In this document: in pieces, positions 18,242-26,237 of the stretch
Numbering within the stretch: the first letter of the stretch is position 1
How the letters are laid out: the number at the start of each line of letters is the position of its first letter
Origin: Amycolatopsis sp.
Lineage (GTDB): Bacteria > Actinomycetota > Actinomycetes > Mycobacteriales > Pseudonocardiaceae
DNA length: 64,000 bases
NCBI RefSeq assembly: GCF_025464955.1
Contig: NZ_JAODNM010000092.1
Span: 62,001 to 126,000, forward strand
Reading direction: 5' to 3'
Notes under the pieces: generated by a model
Told to the model about the DNA's origin: nothing
Seen by the model: the letters and a program-made list of their open reading frames with translations, nothing else
The model's database searches: none
Made by a program: the position numbers and the translations under genes

Positions 18242-19186
18242 ATGGCCGCACAGCTTCGCGAACTTCGCTCGCGCATCAAGGCGACGAAGTCGATCGGCAA
18301 GATCACCAAGGCGATGGAGCTCATCGCCACCTCGCGCATCGCCAAGGCGCAGGTCAAGGTGGCCGCGTCCCGGCCGTACGCCGCGGAGATCACGAACGTG
18401 CTCTCCGCGCTGGCCGGCGGCGCGACCTCGTTGAACCACCCGCTACTGGTCGAGCGTGAGAACGCCACCCGGGCCGCCGTGCTCGTGGTGACCAGTGACA
18501 AGGGCCTGTGTGGCGGCTACAACTCCAACGTGCTGCGGGCCACCGAAGAGCTGCTCTCGTTGCTGCGTCAGCAGGGCAAGGAGCCGCAGGTCTACGTCAT
18601 CGGGGCGAAGGGGTTGAACTACTTCAACTTCCGCAACCGCGAGGTCGTGGACAGCTGGACGGGCTTCTCCCAGCAACCGGCGTACAGCGACGCGGTGACC
18701 GCGGCGGAGACGCTGGTCCAGGCGTTCATCTCGGGTGCCGACGACCTCGGTGGCGGTGCCGGTGCGGATGGTGCCTACGGCGCCGACGAGCTGCACATCG
18801 TCTACACCGAGTTCCACTCGATGCTCACCCAGCAGCCCGTCGCCAAGCGCGTCGTGCCGCTGGAGGTCGAGTACACCGAGGAGACCGAGCCCAAGACGGG
18901 CGAGATCTCGTCGGCCTACTCGTTCGAGCCCAGCGCGGACGCACTGCTGAGCGCGCTGCTGCCCAAGTACATCAACACGCGGATCTACTCGGCGTTGCTG
19001 GAGTCGGCGGCCTCGGAGCTGGCGGCGAAGCGGACAGCGATGAAGGCCGCTTCGGACAATGCGAACGACCTGGTCAGCAACTTGAGCCGTGAGGCGAACC
19101 AGGCGCGCCAGGCCCAGATCACCCAGGAGATCAGCGAAATCGTCGGGGGCGCCAACGCGCTCGCCGGATCAGGAAGTGATGACTAG
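18242..19186 (+). CDS. atpG: ATP synthase F1 subunit gamma
   Basis: 314 aa. Central rotor shaft. The N-terminus (AAQLRELRSRIKATKSIGKI) and C-terminus (MKAASDNANDLVSNLSREAN) form the coiled coil inside the head. A loop of about a dozen residues near 165-178 (DLGGGAGADGAYGADE) matches the place of the gamma insertion described in mycobacteria that limits ATP hydrolysis; equivalence is inferred. It overlaps the atpD start. Confidence 0.96.
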   Translation: MAAQLRELRSRIKATKSIGKITKAMELIATSRIAKAQVKVAASRPYAAEITNVLSALAGGATSLNHPLLVERENATRAAVLVVTSDKGLCGGYNSNVLRATEELLSLLRQQGKEPQVYVIGAKGLNYFNFRNREVVDSWTGFSQQPAYSDAVTAAETLVQAFISGADDLGGGAGADGAYGADELHIVYTEFHSMLTQQPVAKRVVPLEVEYTEETEPKTGEISSAYSFEPSADALLSALLPKYINTRIYSALLESAASELAAKRTAMKAASDNANDLVSNLSREANQARQAQITQEISEIVGGANALAGSGSDD

Positions 19187-20612
19187 CATGACTGCCACAC
19201 AAACACCGGCCGTTGGCCGCATTGTCTCGGTGACAGGCCCTGTCGTCGACGTAGAGTTCCCCCGTGGCTCGGTGCCCGCGCAGTTCAACGCGCTCAAGGT
19301 CGAGATCGAGTTCGAGCAGCTGCGCAAGACGGTGACCCTCGAGGTCGCCAGCCACCTGGGTGACAACCTGGTCCGGACCATCTCCCTGCAGCCGCAGGAC
19401 GGTCTCGTGCGAGGCGCCCCGGTCACCGACACCGGCGGCCCGATCACGGTCCCGGTCGGCGACAAGGTCAAGGGCCACGTCTACAACGCGCTCGGCGAGT
19501 GCCTCGACGTCCCCGGTTACGGTGACGACCTCGAGCGCTGGGGCATCCACCGGAAGCCCCCGGCCTTCGACCAGCTCGAGGGCAAGATCGAGATGCTGGA
19601 GACCGGCCTCAAGGTCGTCGACCTGCTCACCCCGTACGTTCGCGGTGGCAAGATCGGCCTGTTCGGCGGTGCCGGCGTCGGCAAGACGGTGCTCATCAAG
19701 GAGATGATCACCCGAGTCGCCAAGAACTTCGGTGGTACCTCGGTTTTCGCCGGAGTCGGTGAGCGTACCCGTGAGGGTAACGACCTCTTCCTGGAAATGA
19801 GCGAGGACGGCGTCATCAACGACACCGCCCTAGTCTTCGGCCAGATGGACGAGCCGCCGGGCACTCGTATGCGCGTTGCCCTGTCTGCGCTGACCATGGC
19901 GGAGTACTTCCGCGATGTGCAGAACCAGGACGTGCTGCTCTTCATCGACAACATCTTCCGGTTCACCCAGGCCGGTTCCGAGGTGTCGACCCTGCTGGGC
20001 CGCATGCCTTCGGCCGTGGGTTACCAGCCGACACTGGCCGACGAGATGGGTGTGCTCCAGGAGCGCATCACCTCGACCCGGGGTAGCTCGATCACCTCGA
20101 TGCAGGCCGTTTACGTCCCGGCGGACGACTACACCGACCCCGCCCCGGCAGCCACCTTCGCCCACCTGGACGCCACCACCGAGCTTTCGCGTGGGGTCTT
20201 CCAGAAGGGTATTTTCCCGGCTGTCGACCCGTTGTCTTCGTCCTCGACGATCCTCGACCCGGCGATCGTCGGCGAGGAGCACTACCGCGTCGCGTCCGAG
20301 GTCATCCGGATCCTGCAGAAGTACAAGGAACTCCAGGACATCATCGCCATCCTCGGGATGGACGAGCTGTCGGAGGAGGACCGCCTGACCGTGCGCCGCG
20401 CGCGCCGGATCGAGCGCTTCCTGTCGCAGAACATGCTGGTCGCCGAGCAGTTCACCGGCCAGCCCGGTTCGACGGTGCCGCTCTCGGAGACGATCGAGTC
20501 CTTCGACAAGATCAGCAAGGGCGACTTCGATACCTACCCGGAGCAGGCGTTCCTGGGTATCGGTGGCCTCGAGGACCTCGAGAAGAAGAACGCGGAAATC
20601 ACCAAGAAGTGA
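19179..20612 (+). CDS. atpD: ATP synthase F1 subunit beta
   Basis: 477 aa from ATG 19179, which has AGGA 4 nt upstream and overlaps the atpG stop. ATG 19188 (MTATQTPAVGRI) is an equally short alternative. Catalytic subunit. The P-loop is GGAGVGKT (Lys169), the catalytic Glu lies in GVGERTREGNDL, and the DELSEED motif is intact. A hairpin follows 14 bp after the stop. Confidence 0.97.
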   Translation: MTSMTATQTPAVGRIVSVTGPVVDVEFPRGSVPAQFNALKVEIEFEQLRKTVTLEVASHLGDNLVRTISLQPQDGLVRGAPVTDTGGPITVPVGDKVKGHVYNALGECLDVPGYGDDLERWGIHRKPPAFDQLEGKIEMLETGLKVVDLLTPYVRGGKIGLFGGAGVGKTVLIKEMITRVAKNFGGTSVFAGVGERTREGNDLFLEMSEDGVINDTALVFGQMDEPPGTRMRVALSALTMAEYFRDVQNQDVLLFIDNIFRFTQAGSEVSTLLGRMPSAVGYQPTLADEMGVLQERITSTRGSSITSMQAVYVPADDYTDPAPAATFAHLDATTELSRGVFQKGIFPAVDPLSSSSTILDPAIVGEEHYRVASEVIRILQKYKELQDIIAILGMDELSEEDRLTVRRARRIERFLSQNMLVAEQFTGQPGSTVPLSETIESFDKISKGDFDTYPEQAFLGIGGLEDLEKKNAEITKK

Positions 20613-20626
20613 CTTGTGCGGACGGC

Positions 20627-20657
20627 GGGGTCGGTGTCCTTTGTGGACACCGACCCC
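20627..20657 (+). terminator. Hairpin between atpD and atpC
   Basis: Perfect 13-bp stem (20627-20639 with 20645-20657) and 5-nt loop right after atpD. Only a weak T-rich tail (GTTCTCAT). It could end most transcripts or act as a processing and stability element that lowers epsilon relative to beta. Confidence 0.65.
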
Positions 20658-20677
20658 GTCGTTCTCATAGTCGGACC

Positions 20678-20714
20678 TTGACCTACTACACTCGGTTGCC
20701 ATCTACACTTGGTT
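20678..20714 (+). promoter_or_regulatory. Possible internal promoter with direct repeat upstream of atpC
   Basis: TTGACC at 20678-20683 is followed by two similar 12-mers, CTACACTCGGTT-type (20686-20697 and 20703-20714), offset by 17 bp, each containing TACACT. Spacing from TTGACC to the second TACACT is 20 bp, longer than ideal. It is either a weak atpC promoter or a regulator site. Confidence 0.35.
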
Positions 20715-20741
20715 AAGTGGCCCGAGGAGAAGGAGAGCGAC

Positions 20742-21107
20742 GTGGCTGAGATTTCAGTCGAGCTGGTAGCCGTCGAGCGCCGGCTCTGGTCGGGCAAGGC
20801 CACCTTCGTCGTGGCCCAGACCACCGAGGGCGAGATCGGGATCATGCCTGGTCACGAGCCCGTACTTGGCCAGCTTGTCGAAGGCGGCGTGGTCAAGGTG
20901 ACGACCACCGACGGCGAGACGATCTGTGCCGCGGTCCATGGCGGTTTCCTGTCGGTGACGGCGACCGGGGTCAGCGTGCTGGCCGAGACCGCCGAGCTGT
21001 CCGACGAGATCGACGTCGACGAGGCCAAGGCCGCGTTGTCCGACGACGACGGAACAGAGCGGGCCCGCGCAGCGGCCCGGCTTCGCGCGGCCGGTCAGTC
21101 GGTCTGA
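20742..21107 (+). CDS. atpC: ATP synthase F1 subunit epsilon
   Basis: 121 aa from GTG 20742, which is preceded by GAGGAGAAGGAGAG; a longer frame from 20709 would bury that site. The N-terminal beta-sandwich is clear (EISVELVAVERRLWSG, GEIGIMPGHEPVLGQL). The C-terminal helical part is short, ending in the ARAAARLRA repeat. It couples the rotor and can inhibit hydrolysis. Confidence 0.95.
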   Translation: MAEISVELVAVERRLWSGKATFVVAQTTEGEIGIMPGHEPVLGQLVEGGVVKVTTTDGETICAAVHGGFLSVTATGVSVLAETAELSDEIDVDEAKAALSDDDGTERARAAARLRAAGQSV

Positions 21108-21132
21108 GCGCAGTGGCGAGCAGGAGCCGGCC

Positions 21133-21567
21133 GTGGATGTAGCGCTGGTTGCTCTTGCGGTCCTGCTCGTGCTCGTCGTGCTGGCCCTGTGGTACTCGCT
21201 GCGGTGGGTGCGGATGCGCCGCGGGGGTGGCGTCAGCGTCGCCCTGCGGTGGAGCCCGGACAAAGCCCGTGCCGGCTGGCACCTCGGGATCGGCCGTTAT
21301 GTCGGTGACGACTTCGCCTGGTACCGCGTCTGGAGCCTGCGTGTTCGCCCGGACAGGGTGTTCGCGCGGGACAGCATGGAGATCGCCGACCGGCGGGATC
21401 CGTCCGGCTCCGAGGCGTACGCCGTCCCCGCCGGCTCCACGGTCCTACGCTGTGAGTCTGATACGCAGGAAGCCATCGAGATAGCGATGGGCCCCGGTGC
21501 CCTCACCGGCTTCCTCTCCTGGCTCGAGTCCGCCCCTCCCGGCCGCCGCCTCCGCCGCGCCAGCTAG
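21133..21567 (+). CDS. DUF2550 family membrane-anchored protein
   Basis: 144 aa, GTG start with GGAG upstream. One N-terminal membrane helix (ALVALAVLLVLVVLALWY), then a basic cytoplasmic domain of about 115 residues with WHLGIGRYVGDDFAWYRV. It matches the conserved unknown gene that follows atpC in mycobacteria (Rv1312 type). Function unknown; its place hints at a membrane or energy link without proof. Confidence 0.85.
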   Translation: MDVALVALAVLLVLVVLALWYSLRWVRMRRGGGVSVALRWSPDKARAGWHLGIGRYVGDDFAWYRVWSLRVRPDRVFARDSMEIADRRDPSGSEAYAVPAGSTVLRCESDTQEAIEIAMGPGALTGFLSWLESAPPGRRLRRAS

Positions 21568-21569
21568 CC

Positions 21570-21953
21570 GTGAGCACCCGGCGCGCGATCCTTTCGGGGT
21601 CGACCTTCGAAGACCAGATCGGTTACGCCCGCGCCGTCGTCGACGGCGACTGGGTGCACGTCTCCGGCACCACCGGCTTCGACTACGCCACGATGACGCT
21701 GCCCGAGGGCATCGTCGAGCAGACCGAACAGTGCTTGGCCAACATCGAGGCCGCCCTCACCGAAGCCGACGCCACCTTCGCCGACGTCGTGCGCGTGACC
21801 TACGTCGTCCCGTACCCGGCCGAGTTCGAGCAGTGCTGGCCCGCCCTGCGCCGCACGTTCGCCGCCGCCCCACCCGCCGCGACGATGCTTTCGTGCGGCC
21901 TGATGGACCCGCGCATGCGCATCGAAATCCAAGTCACCGCCCACAAATCCTGA
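21570..21953 (+). CDS. RidA/YjgF-family protein
   Basis: 127 aa, GTG start two bases after the previous stop. The family fold is recognised from ARAVVDGDWVHVSGTTG, the central VEQTEQCLANIEAALTEA and the C-terminal MRIEIQVTAH. Classic RidA enzymes deaminate reactive enamines and imines formed by PLP enzymes. The usual late Arg is seen within MDPRMRIEI, but subfamily and activity are uncertain. Confidence 0.85.
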   Translation: MSTRRAILSGSTFEDQIGYARAVVDGDWVHVSGTTGFDYATMTLPEGIVEQTEQCLANIEAALTEADATFADVVRVTYVVPYPAEFEQCWPALRRTFAAAPPAATMLSCGLMDPRMRIEIQVTAHKS

Positions 21954-21961
21954 CCCCGCCC

Positions 21962-21994
21962 GCGAGTCCCACACTCAGGACCGCGAGTCCCACC
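21962..21994. repeat. GCGAGTCCCAC repeat pair
   Basis: Two direct copies of GCGAGTCCCAC (starting at 21962 and 21982) in the short gap between two convergent genes. The same unit forms a larger cluster at 47542-47679. Confidence 0.75.
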
Positions 21995-22004
21995 TTCGCG
22001 CTGA

Positions 22005-22577
22005 CTAGCGGCCGCCGCCGGGGGTCCAGAGGACGTCGCCGTCGGGGTTGGCGAGCCGGCCGAGGATGAACAGCAGGTCCGAAAGCCGGTTCAGGTACTT
22101 CACGGCGAGCGTGTTCGTGCGCTCGGCGTCGTCCTCGACGAGCGCCCAGCCGCTGCGTTCGGCGCGGCGCGACACCGTGCGTGCCTGGTGCAGGAAAGCG
22201 GCTCCGGGGGTGCCTCCGGGCAGGATGAACGACGTCAGCTTGCCGAGGCGCTCGTTGAACTCGTCGCACCAGCCTTCGAGGCGCTCGATGTACGGCTCAG
22301 TGATCCTCAGCGGCTCGTAGGGCGGATCGGGCACGATCGGGGCGCACAGGTCTGCTCCGACGTCGAAGAGGTCGTTCTGGACGGCCTGGAGGACCGCGGT
22401 GATCTCCTCCGGCAGCCCCCCGACGGCGATCGCCAGGCCGATGACCGAGTTCGCCTCGTCGACGTCGGCATAAGCGCCGAGCCGGGTGGACGTCTTCGGC
22501 ACCCGCGAGCCGTCACCGAGCGCGGTGGTGCCGTTGTCGCCGACCTTGGTGTACACGCGATTGATCCGAACGACCAT
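22005..22577 (-). CDS. pduO: Cob(I)alamin adenosyltransferase, PduO type
   Basis: 190 aa, ATG at 22577. Transfers the adenosyl group of ATP to cob(I)alamin to give coenzyme B12. Motifs: N-terminal VYTKVGDNGTTALGDGSRV (ATP loop), ADVDEANSVIGLA, and the C-terminal RRAERSGWALV with TLAVKYLNRLSDLLFILGR. The cofactor would serve the B12-dependent mutase at 27124. A TACAGT hexamer 6 nt upstream suggests a leaderless mRNA. Confidence 0.93.
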   Translation of the reverse strand: MVVRINRVYTKVGDNGTTALGDGSRVPKTSTRLGAYADVDEANSVIGLAIAVGGLPEEITAVLQAVQNDLFDVGADLCAPIVPDPPYEPLRITEPYIERLEGWCDEFNERLGKLTSFILPGGTPGAAFLHQARTVSRRAERSGWALVEDDAERTNTLAVKYLNRLSDLLFILGRLANPDGDVLWTPGGGR

Positions 22578-22583
22578 GACACG

Positions 22584-22589
22584 ACTGTA
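22584..22589 (-). promoter_or_regulatory. -10 element of leaderless pduO promoter
   Basis: TACAGT on the minus strand ends 6 nt before the ATG at 22577. Confidence 0.5.
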
Positions 22590-22638
22590 GCCGCCCTGCC
22601 GCAACCCCGGATCGGCATGGAAGGCATGATTGGCGCCC

Positions 22639-23913
22639 ATGAGCGAGCACTTCGACGTGCATGGCGGAGCACGGCTGGTCGGCGAGGTCGAGGTAGTCGG
22701 AGCGAAGAACAGTGTACTCAAACTGATGGCCGCGGCGTTGCTGGCCGAGGGCACCACGACGATCACCAACTGTCCCCAGATCCTCGATGTCCCGCTGATG
22801 GCGGACGTCCTGCGCAGCGTCGGCTGCGAGGTCGTCATCGACGGCGACACGGCGAAGATCACTACGCCGTCCGAACTTTCCTACCGCGCCGATTCGCCCG
22901 CGATGGGCAAGCTGCGTGCGTCGGTGTGTGTGCTCGGCCCACTGATGGGGCGCCTCAAGCAGGCCGTCGTCGCGCTGCCCGGCGGTGACGCGATCGGCTC
23001 GCGGCCACTGGACATGCACCAGAACGGGCTCCGGAAACTGGGCGCTACCAGCACGATCGAGCACGGCTGTGTCGTCGCCAAGGCCGAGGTATTGCGCGGC
23101 GCCCAGATCTGGCTGGACTTCCCGAGTGTCGGTGCCACCGAGAACATCCTGATGGCCGCCGTGCTCGCCGAGGGCACAACGGTTATCGACAACGCCGCGC
23201 GCGAGCCGGAAATCATCGACATCTGCACGCTGCTCGTCGAGATGGGCGCGAAGATCGAGGGCGCGGGCACGTCGACGTTGACCGTGACGGGCGTGGAAAC
23301 GTTGAGCCCCACCGAACACCGCGTGATCGGCGACCGGATCGTAGGCGCCACTTGGGCTTTCGCGGCCGCCATGACCCGCGGCGACCTGACCGTGCGCGGG
23401 GTCAACCCGCACCACCTCGATCTCGTGCTCGACAAGCTGCGAGCCGCCGGGGCGGACATCACGCCCTTCGGCGACGAGGGTTTCCGGATCGTGCAGGCGG
23501 AGCGCCCGAAGTCGGTCGACTTCGTGACGCTGCCCTACCCCGGTTTCGCCACGGATCTGCAGCCGTTCGCGGTGGCGCTCTCCGCGGTGTCCGAGGGCAC
23601 CTCGATGATCACCGAAAACGTCTACGAGGCCCGGTTCCGGTTCATCGAGGAGATGATCCGGCTGGGCGGCGACGCGCGCACCGACGGCCACCACGCCGTG
23701 GTCCGCGGCATCGAGCGCCTTTCCAGCGCGCCGGTGTGGGCGTCCGACATCCGGGCCGGCGCGGGGCTCGTGCTCGCCGGGCTGTGCGCGGACGGCATCA
23801 CCGAGGTCTGGGACGTTTTCCACATCGACCGCGGGTACCCGCACTTCGTGGAGAACCTCAACCGCCTGGGCGCGAAGATCGCCCGAGTCGAAGGCGAGCC
23901 CGAGCGGGCCTAA
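22639..23913 (+). CDS. murA: UDP-N-acetylglucosamine 1-carboxyvinyltransferase with Asp in the active-site loop
   Basis: 424 aa from ATG 22639; a TTG at 22630 with GGAAGG 5 nt upstream is a real alternative. First committed step of peptidoglycan synthesis (enolpyruvyl transfer from PEP). The loop reads LPGGDAIGSRPLDMH: Asp117 replaces the usual catalytic Cys, as in M. tuberculosis, which predicts intrinsic fosfomycin resistance. VVGAKNSVLKLMAAALLAEG and the EPSP-synthase-like repeats are complete. Its stop overlaps that of the convergent tetR gene. In mycobacteria an rRNA operon follows murA; none is present here. Confidence 0.97.
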   Translation: MSEHFDVHGGARLVGEVEVVGAKNSVLKLMAAALLAEGTTTITNCPQILDVPLMADVLRSVGCEVVIDGDTAKITTPSELSYRADSPAMGKLRASVCVLGPLMGRLKQAVVALPGGDAIGSRPLDMHQNGLRKLGATSTIEHGCVVAKAEVLRGAQIWLDFPSVGATENILMAAVLAEGTTVIDNAAREPEIIDICTLLVEMGAKIEGAGTSTLTVTGVETLSPTEHRVIGDRIVGATWAFAAAMTRGDLTVRGVNPHHLDLVLDKLRAAGADITPFGDEGFRIVQAERPKSVDFVTLPYPGFATDLQPFAVALSAVSEGTSMITENVYEARFRFIEEMIRLGGDARTDGHHAVVRGIERLSSAPVWASDIRAGAGLVLAGLCADGITEVWDVFHIDRGYPHFVENLNRLGAKIARVEGEPERA

Positions 23914-24509
23914 CGTGCGCCGAAGGCTCGCATGAGAAGCTCGGCCAATTTGTCGAGGTAGCCGGGCTCCAGCTCGGCGTGGCGAGCGATGAGCCGCCAG
24001 TGGATCGGCGCGGCGAGCAGGTCCATCGCCAGCTCGAGGTCGAGGTCCGCCGCTAGTTCACCGCGCTCGATCGCGCGCCGCAGCATGATCTCGCCGCGTG
24101 CCCGCCTCGGTTCGCCGATGGCGTGCGCGGTCGCGGCCGCCAGGTCCGGATTGCGGGCGGTTTCGGCGATCAGGTCCGGCATGATGCGGAAGAACTTCGG
24201 GTCGCTCAGCCAAGCCAGCACCCCGCGGAGGGCGATGTCGAGGTCCCCACGCAGCGAACCGGTGTCCGGCATCTCGGCCAGCGGCACGCTGATTGCCGAG
24301 ATCGCCGCGATGACCATGTGCTGCTTGGACGGCCAGCGCCGGTAGAGCGCGCTCTTGCCCACTCCGGCGCGTCTGGCGACGGCTTCCATCGACAGCTTGC
24401 CGTAGCCCTGGCCAGCGAGTTCGTCGATGACAGCGTCGACGATGGTGGTGGTGATCTCCGGCTGGAGGACGGCCGCTCCGGTCGCGGCACGGCGAGGTCG
24501 CTCGGTCAT
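23910..24509 (-). CDS. TetR-family transcriptional regulator
   Basis: 199 aa, ATG at 24509. The N-terminal helix-turn-helix (MEAVARRAGVGKSALYRRWP, about residues 43-62) is followed by a C-terminal ligand domain of TetR_C class. It is divergent from the SnoaL-like/NmrA-like pair, and two palindromic operators lie between them, so it most likely represses both directions. The TATACT -10 ends 6 nt before the ATG. Ligand unknown. Confidence 0.92.
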   Translation of the reverse strand: MTERPRRAATGAAVLQPEITTTIVDAVIDELAGQGYGKLSMEAVARRAGVGKSALYRRWPSKQHMVIAAISAISVPLAEMPDTGSLRGDLDIALRGVLAWLSDPKFFRIMPDLIAETARNPDLAAATAHAIGEPRRARGEIMLRRAIERGELAADLDLELAMDLLAAPIHWRLIARHAELEPGYLDKLAELLMRAFGAR

Positions 24510-24515
24510 GCGGCG

Positions 24516-24521
24516 AGTATA
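24516..24521 (-). promoter_or_regulatory. -10 element of leaderless tetR promoter
   Basis: TATACT on the minus strand ends 6 nt before ATG 24509. The -35 region (about 24539-24544) lies inside operator 1. Confidence 0.65.
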
Positions 24522-24527
24522 GCAACT

Positions 24528-24546
24528 GGACGGGACGGTCCCGTCC
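24528..24546. promoter_or_regulatory. TetR operator 1
   Basis: 19-bp perfect palindrome with one central base: GGACGGGAC, G, GTCCCGTCC. It overlaps the region where the tetR -35 would lie. Confidence 0.7.
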
Positions 24547-24562
24547 TGTGTATGTTGTGGAT

Positions 24563-24578
24563 GGGACGTTACCGTCCC
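24563..24578. promoter_or_regulatory. TetR operator 2
   Basis: GGGACGTTACCGTCCC, palindromic except for one mismatched pair. Same half-site (GGGACG) as operator 1 and about 33 bp from it centre to centre. It lies 25 bp before the SnoaL-like gene. Confidence 0.65.
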
Positions 24579-24602
24579 GTCCAAATCGAAAGGCACTGTG
24601 CG

Positions 24603-24998
24603 ATGAAACCACTGGAACTCGTGGACCACGCGTTGAAACTGCTGGTGGAGAAGGACATGGCCGGGTTCGCCGGGCTCTGGGCCGTCGACGGGACGATGGA
24701 ATTCCCGTTCGCTCCCGAGTCGTCTCCGCAGCGCCTCGACGGGCGCGCTGCCGTCGAGGACTACCTGCGTGACTATCCCGAGAAGGTCGACGTTCGGGCC
24801 GTCGTGTCGAAGCTCGTGCACGAAACGGCTGATCCCGAGGTGGTGATCGCGGAGTTCGAGGTCGAAGGCGTCGTGGTCGCGTCAACTCGGCCGTACCGCC
24901 TGAGCTACATAGCCGTCATCAGCGTGCGAGACGGCGAAATTCGGAACTATCGCGACTATTGGAACCCGCTCGCCGTCCAGGAGCTGCTCAGTGCCTGA
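24603..24998 (+). CDS. SnoaL/NTF2-like protein
   Basis: 131 aa, ATG with AAAGG upstream. Small cone-shaped fold recognised from the N-terminal helices (LVDHALKLLVEKDMAGFAGL), the FPFAPES segment and the C-terminal strand VRDGEIRNYRDYWNPLAV. Such proteins are ketosteroid-isomerase-like enzymes or binding proteins for small hydrophobic compounds. Its last 8 bases overlap the next gene, so the two are translated together under the TetR. Confidence 0.8.
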   Translation: MKPLELVDHALKLLVEKDMAGFAGLWAVDGTMEFPFAPESSPQRLDGRAAVEDYLRDYPEKVDVRAVVSKLVHETADPEVVIAEFEVEGVVVASTRPYRLSYIAVISVRDGEIRNYRDYWNPLAVQELLSA

Positions 24999-25824
24999 GC
25001 CCGTCCTTGTTCTCGGTGCCACCGGCACGACCGGCAGTCGGGTCGTCGAAACCCTTACCCGACAAGGAGTCTCGGTTCGCGCGGCGACGCGCACGCCGAC
25101 TGTCGAGAACCAGGTCCGGTTCGACTGGGCCGCACCTGAAACCTGGGCGGCAGCTTTGCGCGGGACAGCAGCGGTGTATTTGATCGCGCCGATCGGGGTG
25201 GCGGATCCGGTGCCGTTGCTGGAGCCGTTCCTGCGTGAGTCGGCCAGGCAGGGCGTGCGGCGCGTTGTACTGCTGAGCTCGTCCGCGGTGCCGGAAGGCG
25301 CTCCCGGGCTCGGCGCCGCGCACCGGCTTGTCCGCGAGCTGGCGCCTGAGTGGACGGTGCTGCGGCCGTCCTGGTTCATGCAGAACTTCACCGGCACTCA
25401 TCCCCACGCTCAGGGCGTCGAAGCGGGTGAGCTCGTCACCGCGACAGGGCGAGGAAGGGTCGGATTCATCGACGCCGCGGATATCGCCGTCGTCGCGGCG
25501 CATGCCCTGACCGCGGAAGTCTCTTTGGACACCGAACTTCTGCTGACCGGACCCGAGGCGCTGGGCTATTCCGACGTGGCCGCGATCCTTGCCGAGGTCA
25601 CCGGCCGCCCGATGCGGCATCGCTCCGTCGCCGTGGATGAGTTCGCCGCGAGACTCACGGAGTTGGGTTACCCGGCCGACTTTTCCGCGATGCTCGCCGC
25701 TCTCGACGGCGACATCAGGCGGGGCGCACAAGACCAGCTCACCTCGACCGTAACGGACTTGACCGGATGGCCTGCGCGCTCGTTTCGCGATTTCGCCCGA
25801 AAACAGTGGACGACCGCTCGATGA
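24991..25824 (+). CDS. NmrA-like NAD(P)-binding oxidoreductase or sensor
   Basis: 277 aa, GTG start. N-terminal Rossmann motif VLGATGTTGSRVVE, then the NmrA/SDR-like core with VVLLSSSAVPEG and VLRPSWFMQNF. No canonical YxxxK pair is seen at the SDR position, which fits the NmrA group rather than classic dehydrogenases. Probably acts with the SnoaL-like protein on a compound sensed by the TetR. Its stop (TGA 25822) overlaps an ATG that begins a decayed downstream gene. Confidence 0.8.
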   Translation: MPEPVLVLGATGTTGSRVVETLTRQGVSVRAATRTPTVENQVRFDWAAPETWAAALRGTAAVYLIAPIGVADPVPLLEPFLRESARQGVRRVVLLSSSAVPEGAPGLGAAHRLVRELAPEWTVLRPSWFMQNFTGTHPHAQGVEAGELVTATGRGRVGFIDAADIAVVAAHALTAEVSLDTELLLTGPEALGYSDVAAILAEVTGRPMRHRSVAVDEFAARLTELGYPADFSAMLAALDGDIRRGAQDQLTSTVTDLTGWPARSFRDFARKQWTTAR

Positions 25825-26237
25825 AGCAGTTGCTGTTCGGCGAAGATATCCCAGTTCTGGTTCGGGTCGCGCGCCCGTTCTGAGACTGCGCGAGGCTGTC
25901 GTCGTTCTCGGATATCGCAACGGCGGAGACCGAGCCAATGCGGTCAACCGGTGGCGTGTTCGCGCGGGGTTGCGATCCTTTGACAGCACGGAATCGCCGA
26001 CACTTCTTGTCCTCAGTGGAGGGCCCGCGGCCGATCAAGATTGTTTCCCATTCCCTGCACGCCGAGAAGGCGCGCGCGTACCTGTGGCGGCAGCGCCCTG
26101 ACCTCGCGGCCCGCCTGACGCGAGCCCGGGACTACCGCCTCGGAGAGTGGATTCTCGTCAAACCCGCGCTCACTGTGCTCAGGCTGTGGAAGCTGCGCCG
26201 CATCACGGATTCCCAGTCCCATGGAGACGCTCCTTAG
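25821..26237 (+). pseudogene. Decayed YdcF/DUF218-family gene
   Basis: Two pieces of one protein family lie in different frames. From about 25892 one frame reads EAVVVLGYRNGG, ANAVNRWRVRAGLRS and LVLSGGPAADQD, an N-terminal DUF218-like part. From about 26028 another frame reads PIKIVSHSLHAEKARAYLW to LTVLRLWKLRR, the C-terminal part. The middle, probably around 70 residues, is missing and the frame shifts. The ATG at 25821 overlaps the upstream stop but hits TGA at 25881. The protein cannot be made intact. The family assignment is from memory of motifs. Confidence 0.65.

Noticed and set aside
15087..18251. A 1054-codon open frame on the minus strand across the ATP synthase genes, and similar long antisense frames elsewhere (1073-2287, 4714-6129, 8025-9170, 36027-37586)
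   Set aside because: They are frame shadows of high-G+C genes: low-complexity Arg/Gly/Asp/Val sequences with no family motif, exactly opposite well-identified genes.
23914..24000. rRNA operon expected after murA by analogy with mycobacteria
   Set aside because: The murA stop overlaps the convergent tetR stop and no rRNA sequence follows.
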